Shown here: positions 21,950-34,029 of the stretch, in pieces
Layout of the letters: every line of letters begins with the position of its first letter
Numbering within the stretch: position 1 is the stretch's first letter
DNA from: Acanthacorydalis orientalis
Taxonomy: Eukaryota; Arthropoda; Insecta; Megaloptera; Corydalidae
Direction: 5' to 3'
Assembly: GCA_034766995.1 (NCBI GenBank)
Contig: CM068315.1
Location: forward strand, 13,173,510-13,237,509
Length of the DNA: 64,000 nt
Position numbers and translations under genes: made by a program
The notes under the pieces: model-generated
What the model saw: only the letters and a program-made list of their open reading frames with translations
Told to the model about the DNA's origin: nothing
The model's database searches: none

Positions 21950-22798
21950 ATAAACCGACCTTTATTATAAAATGAATAATTCTCTTCATGAAATTTTTAT
22001 ACTTTTATCCTTTTTATTGCTTCATAAAAACACTTTTTAAAGTTTATATGCTGTTAAATTTTATAACATTCCAATATTTTTTTTATTTTGTTATAATAAT
22101 TGATAATAAAGATAACAAACAATAAGCTAAAATCGATATATTAAAATTAAATTCTTAAACAATTTGGCTAGGAGTGCATTTAAGAATATTATATACAACA
22201 GACTATTGTTATATTTATATCCCGATAATTCTGTAGTAAGTAATGATTGGTTTTTATTAAACTAAGAGAAGAAATATGTGAATTAATACAAAAATACCTT
22301 AAAGATGAAACAAGTATTAACTGAGACTTTATCTTAAAAACAAGGAAAAGCAGACGATGAGAAATGAAATAGTTATGTAATGTAACATATTGAGTAAAGT
22401 TTAGTAATAATAAATGTGATAAGTCAAAGAAAAAGCAAAGATATCGAAGTAAACAAATATGGTAAATATATCTTTTTGTTTTTAGAATTGTATAATCAAA
22501 ACATCGATATGAAAGCATAGCACAAGAGAGAAGTGATATGAAATTTATATAAAGGAAGAAGGAAATATTCAGATTGTAGATAATTAATTTAAATAAAACT
22601 AATTTAATTGTCAAATATCAGTAAAATATACATAAAACTGTTTATAAAGACAAAAAGGTAATCACTAGATATCAAGCAGAATTTAAATATAAAAATGCAG
22701 ATGATATTCTGATCTAAAAAACGTTAGTTGATAAAATTTTAATGGAAAAAAGAGGAAACGAACTGTTTAATTTAACATAATAACAGTTTAATTTAATT
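21950..22798. other. AT-rich intergenic
   Basis: A long minus-strand frame at 22189-22614 has the composition of translated AT-rich noncoding DNA and resembles nothing I know. Confidence 0.5.
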
Positions 22799-22825
22799 GT
22801 ATATATGTATATATAATATACACAC

Positions 22826-22880
<55 letters not shown>

Positions 22881-22934
22881 ATATATATATATATATATAT
22901 ATATATAGGATATATATATATATATATATATATA
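22799..22934. repeat. (TA)n microsatellite with periodic GG interruptions
   Basis: The TA tract is broken twice by the same TATAGGATATAT string (near 22877 and 22907), spaced about 30 nt apart, and then ends in TATAGGATGATTC where the palindromic MITE starts. Confidence 0.95.
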
Positions 22935-23140
22935 GGATGATTCAATTTAAGCTTCTATATGGAAGTATTAAAAGAGGGTGAGGGGGTTAAGGAAATTCAT
23001 ATTATTATTAATTTAGTATTTTAGTTCAATTCAATACTAAAATACAATTGAACTAGAATACTAAATGGGAGATGGATAACATGATTTTTTTAATTTTTGC
23101 GTTTTTTTAATACTTTCATGTGCAAGCCTAAGTTGAATCA

Positions 23141-23142
<2 letters not shown>
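22935..23142. mobile_element. Palindromic MITE with TA target site
   Basis: The left end GGATGATTCAATTTAAGC and the right end read inward (GGTGATTCAACTTAGGC) are imperfect inverted repeats of about 40 nt, extending to GAAGTATTAAAA on both sides. The centre holds a second inverted pair (TTTAGTATTTTAGTTCAATT against a near copy), so nearly the whole 208 nt can fold back. TA flanks both ends, inside one TA microsatellite. No coding capacity. Confidence 0.8.

Positions 23143-23197
<55 letters not shown>
23142..23197. repeat. (TA)n microsatellite
   Basis: TA tract continuing on the far side of the palindromic MITE. Confidence 0.95.
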
Positions 23198-23200
<3 letters not shown>

Positions 23201-24330
23201 TTGGTATTGAGAGATCTTATAGTAATATTAAAAATATAGTTAAAAGAGAAATAAATAAATAGAAAATCAGGATAAATAATGATAATAGATACAGAAAAAG
23301 TGCTTAAGTATAATACAGGAAATAAGAATATGGAAGAAAAAAAATTATTCCAGAATAAATTCAGAGAAGAGAACTGAAATGTGATCTTAATGATTGGAAT
23401 AGAACTTTAGAACTTGTTATTATTTTCTCACTTTTTTAATTTCAGAATCAGTTTTTTTAACTTTCTCCACAATTTGAATTAAGACCTATTCATAAAAACC
23501 CTAATAATTGTTAACTAATCATTAGGTATAAACTTCTGATAACAGTATCTCTAACATTAAAAAAAACGATGAAAATATTTGTATTTGAACAACATTGTAG
23601 ACTTTTTAATGGCGATTTCCACTAGAATGCTTAATGTTTGAATTTAAAGTGTTAACCATACACTAATGACACAAAGTCAGTTAACAAATTAGGATCGATT
23701 TCAAATTAGGATGAATTTTTTTTAGGCTCTATCATATTTATTGACAATAAAACTTTTGACCATCAACTAATAATTTTTGAACAAAGTTTGTAGATACTCA
23801 ACACATGTCAAGGCCGGAATAAATATATATTATTTGGGAGATGCTACTTTTAACGAACAAGTACATAATAATAATAATACAAATCGCAGGAATATAAGTA
23901 AAAGTTAATAAGTTAAAAAACATAATTTTTGTCTGGATGATAGAAGAGAAAATGTCAGGTGAAAATTGACGAATTTGATGAACTGGAATTGATTAATTTT
24001 CACTAAACGCTTTCTTTACTATAATAAAAATTATGTTTCTAGATATACATATGCTTTTTTAAGTTCTATGAGAATATAAGACATTTATTCCTTATTATAA
24101 AGTTATATGAAGAATCCAAAATAAAAAAACAAGACTAGGTCACTTATGCTCAAACACCAATGAGTATTATAATTGCAGATGAAAGATTTTTCGATTATAA
24201 TTCATACACATTTTATAGAATAGACTAGAAAGAAATACAAGCTATATTAAAATTGTGAACTAATATTATTTAAAAATAAATTTTATTATATATATATATG
24301 TATATATATACATAAATGGAAGGTACGTGT
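23198..24330. other. AT-rich intergenic
   Basis: Nothing recognised apart from a short TA run near 24286-24312. Confidence 0.5.
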
Positions 24331-24338
24331 TGAAGCTG

Positions 24339-24412
24339 TATAAAAAGATAGGAACCCAATGACATTTCCATTCGCCTTCAGTGCAGTCTCGTTGGTTTCA
24401 ACGCTTTGTAAG
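24339..24412 (+). promoter_or_regulatory. Candidate core promoter and leader-exon donor
   Basis: TATAAAAAG at 24339-24347 is followed 31 nt downstream by an initiator-like TCCATTC (A at 24370), and then by CTTTGTAAGTCACG near 24403, a good splice donor. The region to about 24600 is less AT-rich than its surroundings. Layout fits a TATA-driven insect gene with a short noncoding first exon. No coding exon was identified downstream. Confidence 0.35.
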
Positions 24413-25219
24413 TCACGTCTGAGGTCGTTTTGTACGTGAGACCTGTTCCAATGATACCACAATTTTAAGAAGTTGGCATTGTATATCCGTGATTGGCTTT
24501 GGTCAGTGATGTTAATTATTTATTACACCTTTTGATGCCATGCACCGCATACGACCATTGATCACAATTAATTATTCGACAGGTCAACTTTAATATCACT
24601 GTTTTAATGAACGTGTACAAACATTGTCTGTTATGAGGTTAAATTGTTTATAATTATTATCTGAAGTTATGTTTATGTTAAAACACAGTATGTTTATTTT
24701 CAATCATGATGTTTCCGTCCGGTAGTTTGTATTGATTTTTGTTGTTTTTGACTGAAGATATCGATACAGTTATCCATTAAAAATGAGAAAACTTTTAATG
24801 AAAATGTATAAGTCTATATTGGGTGTGTCGAGTTTAAAAATGTTTCAAAAATGAACTGGTATATAGTCTTTTTTATTTATTTTCTATTTTTTTATGTACA
24901 AAACTCAAACTAAAACATTTGTAAAAGCTAATTTTTTCTTTTAGAACATACAAATCATTTTGTTTTATCTTGGTTTGGTTAAGATCTTTGAATATAAAAA
25001 CGTGAAGTATATAATAATAGTTCTACAAGGCAACTGATTTATTTTCGGATCTGTAAGAAAATATTTGAATCATTTTTTTGACTTTTTCACGGGTTTTAGT
25101 CTACCTCAAACAATGAAGTCAAATTTATAATTAATCTGATGTATTTTTTAAAAAAAACTGTCTTGTTAAACAACAAATTAATACTTAAATCTGGTCAAAA
25201 TACAGTTATGAATAAAAAA

Positions 25220-25345
25220 TAATTTCACTCCTCCCACAAACAACAAAATCGGAAATGAGCAGGAATTATTAACTGTATATTTCTGACCAGAATTTTTTTT
25301 GTGGTTTTTAAGGATGAAAAAGAGAATTCATTTGTGAATGGAAAT
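25220..25345. repeat. Foldback MITE, degraded arms
   Basis: ATTTCACTCCTCCCACAAAC on the left and GACCAGAATTTTTTTTGTGG then AATTCATTTGTGAATGG on the right; the core is shortened. Confidence 0.5.
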
Positions 25346-25737
25346 CAAATGTCGCGTTATAAAAAATACAAAAAGACATTTTATCTATTTACAAATCGAT
25401 GCATTTTCAAATACCTATTTATTTATTTATATTTCTCATTCAATGAAATAAAAACACCAATTAAGACCTTAGTGATATTTATTTTTTTAGGATAAATTCT
25501 ACCCTAAAATAGAACGTTTGTTTTATAAATATCCGAAATCCAATTAAGTACCTTTTCACAAATTCCGTTTGATTAATTTGATATATTTTGCATAAAGCGT
25601 GCCTTAAATATTTCTTTTTGAATGTCACATTGAGATTCTTCTCTTGTTTGTTAAGTGTATTATTTGTATTATTCCAGTTTGTACTCCTTTTATATGTCAG
25701 TTTTATTTTATTTACAGCATGAATCAACAAACAGATT

Positions 25738-25740
<3 letters not shown>

Positions 25741-25811
<71 letters not shown>

Positions 25812-25825
25812 ATGCATACATGTGT

Positions 25826-25870
<45 letters not shown>

Positions 25871-25912
25871 CATACACACATACATGTATATATACATACA
25901 TATATATATACG
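25741..25912. repeat. Long (TA)n/(TG)n compound microsatellite
   Basis: Two TA tracts separated by GTGTGTGTGTATGCATACATG and followed by CA/TA units. Frames across it give meaningless Ile-Tyr repeats. Confidence 0.95.
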
Positions 25913-25979
25913 TACACATTTTCAGATTTTCTCAGCTCAAATAAAACGTACACACATTTGAGATAAGTTTAAATAGATG

Positions 25980-26807
25980 TAACGAATCAAGAAAATACGA
26001 TATTGATTATCATACAGAGAACTGTTAATTATTAATGGGAAATTAAAATAAGAAAATCTTTTAAAATATGTATGAATAGAAGACTTTTTGCTAAACAATG
26101 TGTCAAATTCCACATCCTGAATATTTAATATTAAATACTGATTAGGATTATTATAAATCTACATTGTGTTGATTGTAACAACTTACAATATGGCTGGCAA
26201 GTATCCGTAAGTTTCTTGCTGATCTTTGTATTCGAACCATCACATATTCCATTGTACGAAGTTCTGTGCCATAAACTAACTTTTGTAATCGATAGTTGTT
26301 AATAATGGGCATTCAACTGATTTATTACGTTCAATTTAACAATTACCATCCCGCTTTCCTTTGATCTTAATCCGTAACCTAATACTATCCGTATTTATTA
26401 ACATTAATATTATTATATAACCATTAATTAAACATTAATTCCGCACTAAACTCCATCCATTAATCGGTAAAACACTATTTAGAATTTTAATTATTTTATG
26501 TGACAAACGTTAATGTTTTTTTTCAACAAAAAAACAGCAATTTGAATGATAAAAAACTGCACGAGATTAATTTAATGTTTTTAATTTCAATAGATTTAAC
26601 TCGTTTGAATTATCTGATTGAAAAATACGGACGTTTATGTTTGAATGACAGAGATGAAAATAAACACAACGAGATTTATCTCGGAATATAATTAAAATGA
26701 AATATGTTTTTTTAATAACTACGGTACGCTTAATCGAATAAATAATAGTCTCGAATATAAAGTATTATTATATCTTATTTCTAATTAGCAGTACGTTTAC
26801 ATTTTAT

Positions 26808-26810
<3 letters not shown>
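25980..26810. other. AT-rich intergenic with slightly GC-richer patch 26180-26360
   Basis: No recognised gene. A 63-codon forward frame at 26500-26691 cannot be assigned. Confidence 0.45.
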
Positions 26811-26878
<68 letters not shown>

Positions 26879-26879
26879 T
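26811..26879. repeat. (TA)n-(GA)n microsatellite
   Basis: TA tract ending in an AG tract. Confidence 0.95.
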
Positions 26880-27500
26880 GGTAGAAGAAATATTTTTTAT
26901 AGTTATTTATATAATATAAAAAAAAATATTAGATAAATATGAAATGAAATTAGAATATTTCAATGGATGTAATCGAAAATATGTATGAAAAATCATTCTG
27001 AGAATACACAATTTAATAAAAGAAAATATAACTGTCACGTGTAAAAGTACAAAAAAGTTATATGAAAAATAATGGAATTTGAGAATTAACGGAAAACCAA
27101 TAGAAATAAGAGAAACTCGACGTATATTAGCATAAAGTTTGAAAAATTCGGTTTTTTTGCTTCACATTTTATAATAATTACAAGACTCAAATCCGATTTT
27201 ACAAGTCCAAGTTCATTGTTTGGTTAAAGGAAAGGAGTTAATCGAAGGTTGTACTAAGCAAAATAAAATCAACAAAAAAAAGTGAGTGTTAAAATAAGTA
27301 AAAATAAATATATCTTAATAAATCAATGAATTAGAAGTAATATTGGAAAATATAATATTCAAACCCAAAATATGAGAAATAATTTACTATAGTGCTATAA
27401 AAACTATCATACTTATTTCTATTTTCATAAATTAATTTATTTTTGACCGTATAAACCAGCAAAACATTTTATTTGAGATAATTGTTGTATCTTATCTTAC
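26880..27500. other. AT-rich intergenic
   Basis: Nothing recognised. Confidence 0.5.
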
Positions 27501-27504
27501 CGTT

Positions 27505-27592
27505 CTAAAGAGGATGACATTGCCATCGAAATGTCCATAAAAGAATTCAGTTATGAAAGTAAATTTAGTTACGGTGTTGGAACTGTATACTT
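27505..27592. repeat. Foldback MITE, right-arm outer part
   Basis: GATGACATTGCCATCGAAATG then GTAAATTTAGTTACGGTG and TTGGAACTGTA; the core is deleted. Confidence 0.55.
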
Positions 27593-27679
27593 TCTATCTG
27601 TTATTGTATCAGTTCTTCTACCTCTACAATCGTTTTGGTTTTGATTGAACTTTTAAAATGAAGGTTAAAATGAGATTTT

Positions 27680-27832
27680 TTTCGTATCTTGGTGTTCTGA
27701 GAATGATGGCATCGCGAACGAAATGCGCTTAACAACAATCAAAAGTGTTTAATCATTTATTGACATTTTTTATTAAGAAAAATGTAGTTTGTGGAATGAA
27801 GAAAGAATTCTTTTGTGAAAACTTAGTAACTC
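27680..27832. repeat. Foldback MITE, right arm
   Basis: TTGGTGTTCTGAGAATGATG, GCGCTTAACAACAATCAAAAG and AATGTAGTTTGTGGAATG follow the family's inner-to-outer order. Confidence 0.7.
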
Positions 27833-27999
27833 TTAGTGACATTTTTCAAAATATTATATATTTTTTTCTTATAAATTATAAACACATCAAATTAAAAATA
27901 TTTTTAACGTGTTAATCTATTATGTGATGTTTTCATATAAGAATAGACATAAATATTCTGAAAATTACTCAAAATTAATTTTAAATTTAATTCACAAGC

Positions 28000-28190
28000 C
28001 TTAAAAATTCATTTTTGATTGTTGATTACGTGTATATGCATTTCTATAGCGATTTCATCCTCATCAGAGCGCTAAAGTATAGACAAATGAGAATTGAAAA
28101 TAATTTGAAAATTTTGTCAGAATTTACAAATATTTTTGATTAGAAAAAATTATGATTTTGGGGTGAATAAAAGAGTTATTTTTGAAAATA
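28000..28190. repeat. Foldback MITE, partial left and right arms
   Basis: ATTTTTGATTGTTGATTACG, CAGAGCGCTAAAGTATAG on the left; ATTTTTGATTAGAAAAAATT and a GGGGTGAATAAAAGAG block on the right. Confidence 0.6.
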
Positions 28191-28524
28191 AATAACTAAA
28201 TTTTTTCTCGTTGAACATTTATTATCTATGGTATCTGTATATCAATAACATTTTGAAACCATACTATACAATCTTTCAAAATTTAATCACAACTAACTTC
28301 AACTTCTACCCCCTCGTTTCTTAACTAGGTTTCCTAATTAGTTTCCTTAAACTAGTTCGCAATATTTAGTACAGCTCAATCAATGTAAAGAGATGTCTCA
28401 ACTCTATACGGCTAATTTATTCTTCTCTTATAGATCACATAAATTCATGATATCGAAAAGTCTGGTTTTAATAATGGAAGTGAGAGGTATTTTGAGAAAA
28501 TTATGAACAAATTCTAATTTTACA

Positions 28525-28715
28525 TTTCATCATTCTCAGAACGCTAAGGGAAGAAAAGAAAAATCTAATTTTCTGCATCTCACCGTTCTGAGGACGATAG
28601 GGTCACTATTGGAATGCGTATAAATAACAATAAAAAGAATTAATAAAAATTTATTGAACATTTCTCATCTGAAATATTTTTATGATTTGTAGACTGATAG
28701 AAAATTAATTTGTAT
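28525..28715. repeat. Foldback MITE, inner left plus right arm
   Basis: ATTTCATCATTCTCAGAACG, then inverted CCGTTCTGAGGACGATAGG, GGAATGCGTATAAATAAC and TTATTGAACATTTCTC. Confidence 0.7.
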
Positions 28716-28719
28716 TAAT

Positions 28720-29225
28720 TTAATCTAATTTATGAAACAATTATCTACAAAAAAGATAAAAAGGAAAATGTCTGAAAAGTTGAAACTGGTCGTTGCAGAT
28801 AAAAAAATATATAATATGGAAAAAAAACAGTAAAAATACAATGATGTCTCAATAGTGTCTTCCGTGTACTCTAAGTGTTATATCTTTTAAATTAAATTCT
28901 TTAAAGTATTATAATTTAACTATTAGATGATTTCTATACCAAGGTAAAACATCAGTTTTTTCCAAATATTTTTTTTAAATAAAAATCCAAGAAAACATGG
29001 AAGTAGTCTTTATTTGTTTCTATAAAGTAAAATAAAAATGAATGAATATGTGTAAAAATGTAAATGCGATGAATATGAAGTAAAATAAATATTAAAATTC
29101 TTTTTGTTTATACTATTGTGAACAATTGACGTTTTTTCAATATAAAAAGAAGTATAAAGAGATAAGTAAAAAATAATGTACAAAAGTATATTTTTAAGAC
29201 ACTGTGTACAACTTTATTGCATATA
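28720..29225. other. AT-rich intergenic
   Basis: Nothing recognised. Confidence 0.5.

Positions 29226-29229
<4 letters not shown>

Positions 29230-29272
<43 letters not shown>
29230..29272. repeat. (TA)n microsatellite
   Basis: Pure TA tract. Confidence 0.95.
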
Positions 29273-29273
<1 letters not shown>

Positions 29274-29274
29274 C

Positions 29275-30054
<780 letters not shown>

Positions 30055-30205
30055 AATTAATATATAATATTTTTATGTATATTGAAAAAATATTTTTAAA
30101 AAAATCGAAAAGTTGCTTTCTGTCAAAACTTTTCTAACACTTTAATAAAAGTTTTGACTACATACAAGTGATTACTAAATACAGTGAGTGTAGTTCGTTG
30201 TCAAA

Positions 30206-30480
30206 ATGGTATGTGATAGTAAACTTCGTGGTACACAAAGAGCTGTCGTGGAATTGTTTGCGGTTGAGGAAGGAACAGTAGGGCACATTCATAAATGTAA
30301 AAAAAATTCTATGCAGATACCATTGTTTATAGAGGTACAGATGGATGCTGGGCGTAATGTGTGAGTCATTAAAACAATAGATATTCAGCTTTTATGATGT
30401 CGTGCAGCTGTTAAATAGATTTGTCAGCCGGTAAGGCAATCGTAACGGGTTGTTAGACACTTAAGTGTGAAAGACGAACG
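30206..30480 (+). pseudogene. Mariner transposase N-terminal remnant, third lineage
   Basis: From the ATG at 30206 it reads MVCDSKLRGTQRAVVELFAV then EEGTVGHIHKC, a typical first helix-turn-helix segment of another mariner lineage ('SKLRCTQRAVVEFL' type, from memory). A frameshift near 30300 continues as YADTIVYRGTDGCWA, equivalent to the 'YGDATVDRSTVRRW' segment, followed by stops. No catalytic domain or clear terminal repeats are visible. It is distinct from groups A and B and from the 38.5-kb element. Confidence 0.7.
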
Positions 30481-30737
30481 GTAATTAAAATATAATGCAA
30501 TTATGAAGGATTTGAATTAAAGAATAGTTTACCTTTTTTTATTTAAACACAGGTTGAAAATTATAAATAATTGGTTGGTTAAGAATCTATATTCGTGAAG
30601 CACAAGAATTGGTAATGAATATGCCTTGTACTAAAATACTGATGTGATTTAATGACAATTTCGTTGAAATAGATTCAAAAGAGAAATCTGTGATAAATTA
30701 AAATATTACTTTCTGTTGAAGATCATCTTCTTGCAAT

Positions 30738-30770
30738 AATGAATATATACATATATACATATATACATAT

Positions 30771-30823
<53 letters not shown>

Positions 30824-30826
30824 TAT
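30738..30826. repeat. (CATATATA)n octamer array, (TA)n and (GA)n
   Basis: About five copies of an 8-nt unit, then TA, then an AG tract. Confidence 0.95.
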
Positions 30827-30829
30827 TTA

Positions 30830-31590
30830 ATATATAAATGAGAGTCGATTTGAATAAATTAATCTTTAAATTTATAATAATTAAAGTAGATAAAAATGAG
30901 TAAAATAAAAAAGTTTCACAAATTGATTCACTAATTAACAGTGCTTTTAAAATCCATCCTAAATGATTAATTTAAATAGTATTAATGAAAATATCTTTGA
31001 CTGAATTATCGAATTAATCCAATTAAAAAGCATAGAATTATACAACAGGAAATAAATTTTGATGAATAATTATAAGAAAAAAATATAATAGCAGCATTTT
31101 TTTTATCAAGTTTATAAAATTAATTTATTAAATCAATCATGATTTTTACAGTAAGAATTAAAAATGGAACAAAACTGCTTTTAATTTCAATAAAAGGAAT
31201 GAATCAAGTATAATGTTCGTTGTATTAATTGAATCAAAAAATAATTAACATACTTTCCTCTCAAGAGAGAGAAATAATAGAACATGGAATTGATAAAATG
31301 AGAGATTTTAGGGATGATTCATGTAAAATGTATAAGTTTGATTAAGTTTTAATTTTTAGTAAGTGGTTTTGTTTATGGAATAAATAGTAATATTAAAGTT
31401 AGGTACGTTTTTATATCTGTGACTTTGTCGAATTGTTGTTTACTGGAGTTTCCTTTCTCTGGGAGAAAAAACATGAAGTAAATCGAAAATATACGTATTA
31501 TCAGAACCAAAAATAGATTTATTGTTTAAATAATTATGTGATAATTTTTATAATTATTTTTTAATGTAGAGTTGACAATAATTTCAGTAT
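30830..31590. other. AT-rich intergenic
   Basis: Nothing recognised. Confidence 0.5.
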
Positions 31591-31593
31591 TTA

Positions 31594-31672
31594 TTAGGTT
31601 TGTAGAAAAATAATTGCTGTTTATGACCTTCACATTCATATACATTACCGCAATTATTTTTCTACCAACCTT
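31594..31672. mobile_element. Mariner group B, 79-nt two-ended derivative
   Basis: The left TTAGGTTTGTAGAAAAATAA and the right end (inward AAGGTTGGTAGAAAAATAA) enclose only about 25 nt, a piece of the usual 3' noncoding region (TATGACCTTCACATTCATAT). All transposase sequence is gone. Confidence 0.8.
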
Positions 31673-31794
31673 ATATATAATTTGTGTTTATAATAATTAT
31701 ACACCTCAATAAATTACTTCCCTGTCTCCAAAAATATTTTTTAAGTCACATCTTATTTAATTTGAACTAGAATATTTTATGAAAAATATAAAAA

Positions 31795-31890
31795 TCTAAT
31801 TTATCAATCAAAAATGATCATTAATAATTTTTTCATTTATGGGAGAGTGAAAAAATCATTTATGAAAGTGAATTAAGCCTATGCTAGTAT
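31795..31890. repeat. Foldback MITE, shortened
   Basis: ATCAAAAATGATCATTAATAA followed by an outer right arm GAGAGTGAAAAAATCATT and GTGAATTAAGCC. Confidence 0.55.
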
Positions 31891-32104
31891 ATATATATTT
31901 GAATAAAATATCGAATTCAAAATGCTATAAACGAATATATAGAGGCTGTCTAGAGAAATGTCAGAATTTCTAAGACAATGGCATTGATAAAAATATATAA
32001 ATTTCCACCAATGCCACAAATCAATATGTTTTATGGAAAAAATCTCCAGTTCGATATTTTACCATTTTTGATAATGTCTTCATTTTCGGTTATGAGTAAA
32101 TGTT

Positions 32105-32362
32105 TTTAATTTCAAAAATGATTTACTTTTTCATAACACAAACCATAAAAAATTCTGATCAAAAATAAATCCTCATTGACCATTTGAAATTGTTGCTTAT
32201 ACGCATTTAAATCGAGATTTTATTATCTTCAGTGAATCTAAGTACAGAAAAATCAGATTTTCTGACAATGATTTTTGATCATAATTTTCTTTGTTGTGTG
32301 TAAAATGAAAAAAAGAGTTCAATTGTGAAAGTGAATTTAGCCAGAGGACCAAAACTGTTATG
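32105..32362. repeat. Foldback MITE, both arms
   Basis: The left arm has ACTTTTTCATAACACAAACC, AAATTCTGATCAAAAATAA and TTGCTTATACGCATTTAAA. The right arm has GATCATAATTTTCTTTGTTG, GTGAAAGTGAATTTAGCC and CCAAAACTGTTA. Confidence 0.7.
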
Positions 32363-32465
32363 CAAATGTTTGTTTTAACTTTTTTAGACAGAAGTGAGCT
32401 AACTGGTCTGATGAAATTCATTCCATACTCGATACTGGATATCTATTAAATGATTTATAACATTC

Positions 32466-32467
<2 letters not shown>

Positions 32468-32513
<46 letters not shown>
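32468..32513. repeat. (TA)n microsatellite
   Basis: Pure TA tract. Confidence 0.95.
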
Positions 32514-32515
<2 letters not shown>

Positions 32516-32574
32516 TTAGTGTTATATGCGTACTTATATGAACTCAAAGTATTCTCCCAGTATATTAATGATTA

Positions 32575-32905
32575 ATAATACTATATTAACGTGACCGCAT
32601 AATGGACGCTGTTGCGAATATTTAACCGATATTACTATTTATGTACGTCCTACGACCGACTCAAATGTTTAGAGAATGTGCATAAAAGATACAATGTTTG
32701 GCTAGCTGTTCGAGTCGTGAAACATGTTGCAATAGCCACTGACTAATGTTCAACAGCGGAGCTCGCTGTGACATTGAAAAATGTCTTTTTTGTGGAAGAC
32801 AGTTTATCATCGTTCTTTGGTTTACTCCTCTGTTTTGTCTATGTTTAGAACAGAAACAATTACGTTGCAGAACGAGGTGTTTAGTACAAATGTTTATCAA
32901 ATGGA
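32575..32905. other. GC-richer patch of unknown role
   Basis: Less AT-rich than its flanks (ACAGCGGAGCTCGCTGTGAC near 32751). A forward frame from 32746 reads MFNSGARCDIEKCLFCGRQF before running into a TA tract. I do not recognise it and cannot tell an exon from conserved noncoding DNA. Confidence 0.25.
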
Positions 32906-32915
32906 TTCAGATACG

Positions 32916-32920
<5 letters not shown>

Positions 32921-32972
<52 letters not shown>
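32921..32972. repeat. (TA)n microsatellite
   Basis: Pure TA tract. Confidence 0.95.
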
Positions 32973-32976
<4 letters not shown>

Positions 32977-33459
32977 TTACAATCTTGTGGAGTAAAGAAA
33001 ATTGCTCGTTTTTTGTATGTGTTGACATGTTGTTCGAATTGAATTTTATAACTTTCATAGATGATATTATTCATAAAAAACAGTGATTTTTTTACCGAAA
33101 TTCATTTACAATATACTTGTTTTTAATTGGTTTACATTTTTTCTGAAAATCTGTATAAAAATGAGTCTTGTTTTGAATATAAGAGAAAGAAAAATGCAGT
33201 TATTTCAGATGATTTATAAAAAATTTCTTTTTTTTTGTATTTGTTTGTATATTAATATATATATATATATATATATATTTGTATCTGCGGATGTTCTGTC
33301 ATCTTTGTTGAGTTTTATAAATTAGAATTCATTTGCGGTATACTTTTTCATAATGGGACGATTCTTTCTGAAAATATATACAAAATGTTCTTGTTTCGAA
33401 TGTAAAATAGGGAAAACAACTAATAATTTCATTTTATATTTGAATGTAAAATGCAATTA

Positions 33460-34025
33460 TTAGTTTGGTAGAAAAAAATTGTGGTTTATGACCTTCAAAT
33501 TTTTATATATTTTAAGCTATTTTGATTTCCTAGCTGTTTTAAGTGGTCCGGAACTGTTGAATGACTAACGCCTAACTTTTGTGCAAACTCTCGAATTGTG
33601 CGTGGTTCTGATTCAACTAACGCCTCCAGTTTGTCATTATAAACTGAAGAAGGAAGTCTGTTACTTTTTTATCATCATATCTCTCGTCCCCAGCACGACA
33701 TTTTTGATACCACCATTACACCGTACGTTCCTTAACAGTACAAACACCAAAAGCATCGTTTAGTTTAGGAGCTGTTTCTATTGCTTTACCACCAGTTTTG
33801 AACTTTGAAAAATTGCTCTTATTTGCTACTTATCTCTCTTTACTTTAATAGCCCAATTTGAAGCAAAATTAATAATAAAACCAAAGTCGATATCACCTAA
33901 ATATAGACCGAAAAATGAACTTTAAAATGATATTAACATGAATTCGACGAAATGACACTTTCATTGAAAAAAAGTAAGGTTAGAGTTCAGAAAATAAAAA
34001 CCGAAATTATCTTCTTACCAACCTT
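33460..34025 (-). mobile_element. Mariner group B, copy 3
   Basis: Reverse orientation. Ends are TTAGTTTGGTAGAAAAAAAT and, at the right, AAGGTTGGTAAGAAGATAAT read inward. The minus strand holds a worn helix-turn-helix half with AKLNDAFGVCTVKERTV-like sequence and ESEPRTIREFAQKLGV near 33560-33640. No catalytic domain; same 3' junction as its relatives. Confidence 0.8.
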
Positions 34026-34029
34026 ATGT

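Noticed and set aside
22189..22614. 141-codon minus-strand open frame
   Set aside because: Composition (Leu, Ile, Phe, Tyr, Ser) is that of translated AT-rich noncoding DNA and no motif is visible.
25644..25961. Long open frames of Ile-Tyr repeats, also at 8543-8800, 29831-30043, 32746-33086 and others
   Set aside because: They are translations of (TA)n microsatellites in either strand and carry no protein information.
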